The notes below the pieces were generated by a model. That model made no database searches and was not told the origin of the DNA. It saw only the letters and a list, made by a program, of their open reading frames with translations. DNA of 13,520 nt from the NCBI GenBank assembly GCA_035447065.1, contig DAOTGJ010000069.1, forward strand, positions 1 to 13,520, in the 5' to 3' direction. Both the position numbers and the translations under genes were made by a program. Origin of the DNA: CALEMW01 sp035447065. GTDB taxonomy: Bacteria; Krumholzibacteriota; Krumholzibacteriia; LZORAL124-64-63. Below, piece by piece: positions 13,399-13,520 of this stretch (position 1 is its first letter; each line of letters begins with the position of its first letter).

Positions 13399-13520
13399 GT
13401 GTCGGCGAAACTGTTTGTGCTGCTTGGGCTGATTCTCTTGATTGTGGGTTTATGGGGGCTGGTCGCCGGAAAGGTGATCGCTGGTTCGAGGGGACTGCAT
13501 CCCAACTTCTACTCTCGAAA
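13399..13520 (+). CDS. Start of a small membrane protein gene (partial)
   Basis: GTG 13399 follows GGGGAGG (13385-13391) by seven bases, and the frame stays open to the window end (40 complete codons). The translation begins MSAKLFVLLGLILLIVGLWG, an N-terminal membrane segment or uncleaved anchor, then continues LVAGKVIAGSRGLHPNFYSR. I do not recognise the family. The frame is also open upstream to ATG 13312, which lacks a good ribosome-binding site and would add a poorly protein-like leader. It could be co-transcribed with the MgtC-family gene, since no terminator is visible in the 148 bases between. Confidence 0.55.
   Translation, partial: MSAKLFVLLGLILLIVGLWGLVAGKVIAGSRGLHPNFYSR

Noticed and set aside
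13164..13505. Minus-strand open frame of 113 codons at the right edge
   Set aside because: It overlaps the MgtC-family C-terminus and the start of the next gene, both supported by ribosome-binding sites, and shows no motif.
1..13520. CRISPR array or phage gene cluster
   Set aside because: The only regular repeats are the three adjoining 22-bp copies at 1850-1915, which have no spacers; no phage structural or integrase gene is seen.

Overview
The window is high-GC DNA, almost certainly bacterial. It comes from an organism with an outer membrane, because the central operon encodes an RND exporter with a lipoprotein adaptor. No ribosomal or taxonomic marker is present, so I cannot name the lineage; an uncultivated high-GC Gram-negative phylum is a guess only.

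Layout. Left edge (3-200): the last codons of a plus-strand gene that resembles a transposase C-terminus, followed by a strong hairpin (203-230). The hairpin separates it from a convergent minus-strand GT-C-type membrane glycosyltransferase (270-1805). The glycosyltransferase diverges from a small plus-strand CBU_0592-type membrane protein (2015-2269). The 209 bp between them hold two well-formed promoters facing away from each other and three tandem 22-bp repeats, the last of which supplies the -35 box of the rightward promoter. Next is a tightly coupled operon (2344-9634): a lipoprotein membrane-fusion protein and two different RND permeases whose stop and start codons overlap. No outer-membrane channel and no regulator is encoded next to them. 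A separate promoter (9650-9678) precedes a 153-aa acidic protein of unknown function. After it lies a compact UvrD-like SF1 helicase (10252-12051) with an unrecognised N-terminal region and apparently no 2B subdomain.

Right end (12052-13520): 509 bp without a credible gene. This stretch holds a strong terminator hairpin next to what looks like the decayed 3' end of a minus-strand tRNA gene. Base composition then becomes visibly less GC-rich. There follow an MgtC/SapB-family membrane protein (12561-13250), a possible 28-codon upstream ORF, and the start of a small membrane-protein gene cut off by the window end.

How the genes work together: the adaptor and two permeases should form one inner-membrane/periplasmic efflux assembly, possibly with a mixed permease trimer, using an outer-membrane channel encoded elsewhere. 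The other genes look like independent units. The most unusual items are the helicase (reduced architecture, and a start codon buried in a hairpin), the repeat-bearing divergent promoter, and the tRNA-like relic at a composition change. I see no CRISPR array, complete mobile element or complete RNA gene, and no clear multi-gene system of a new type.
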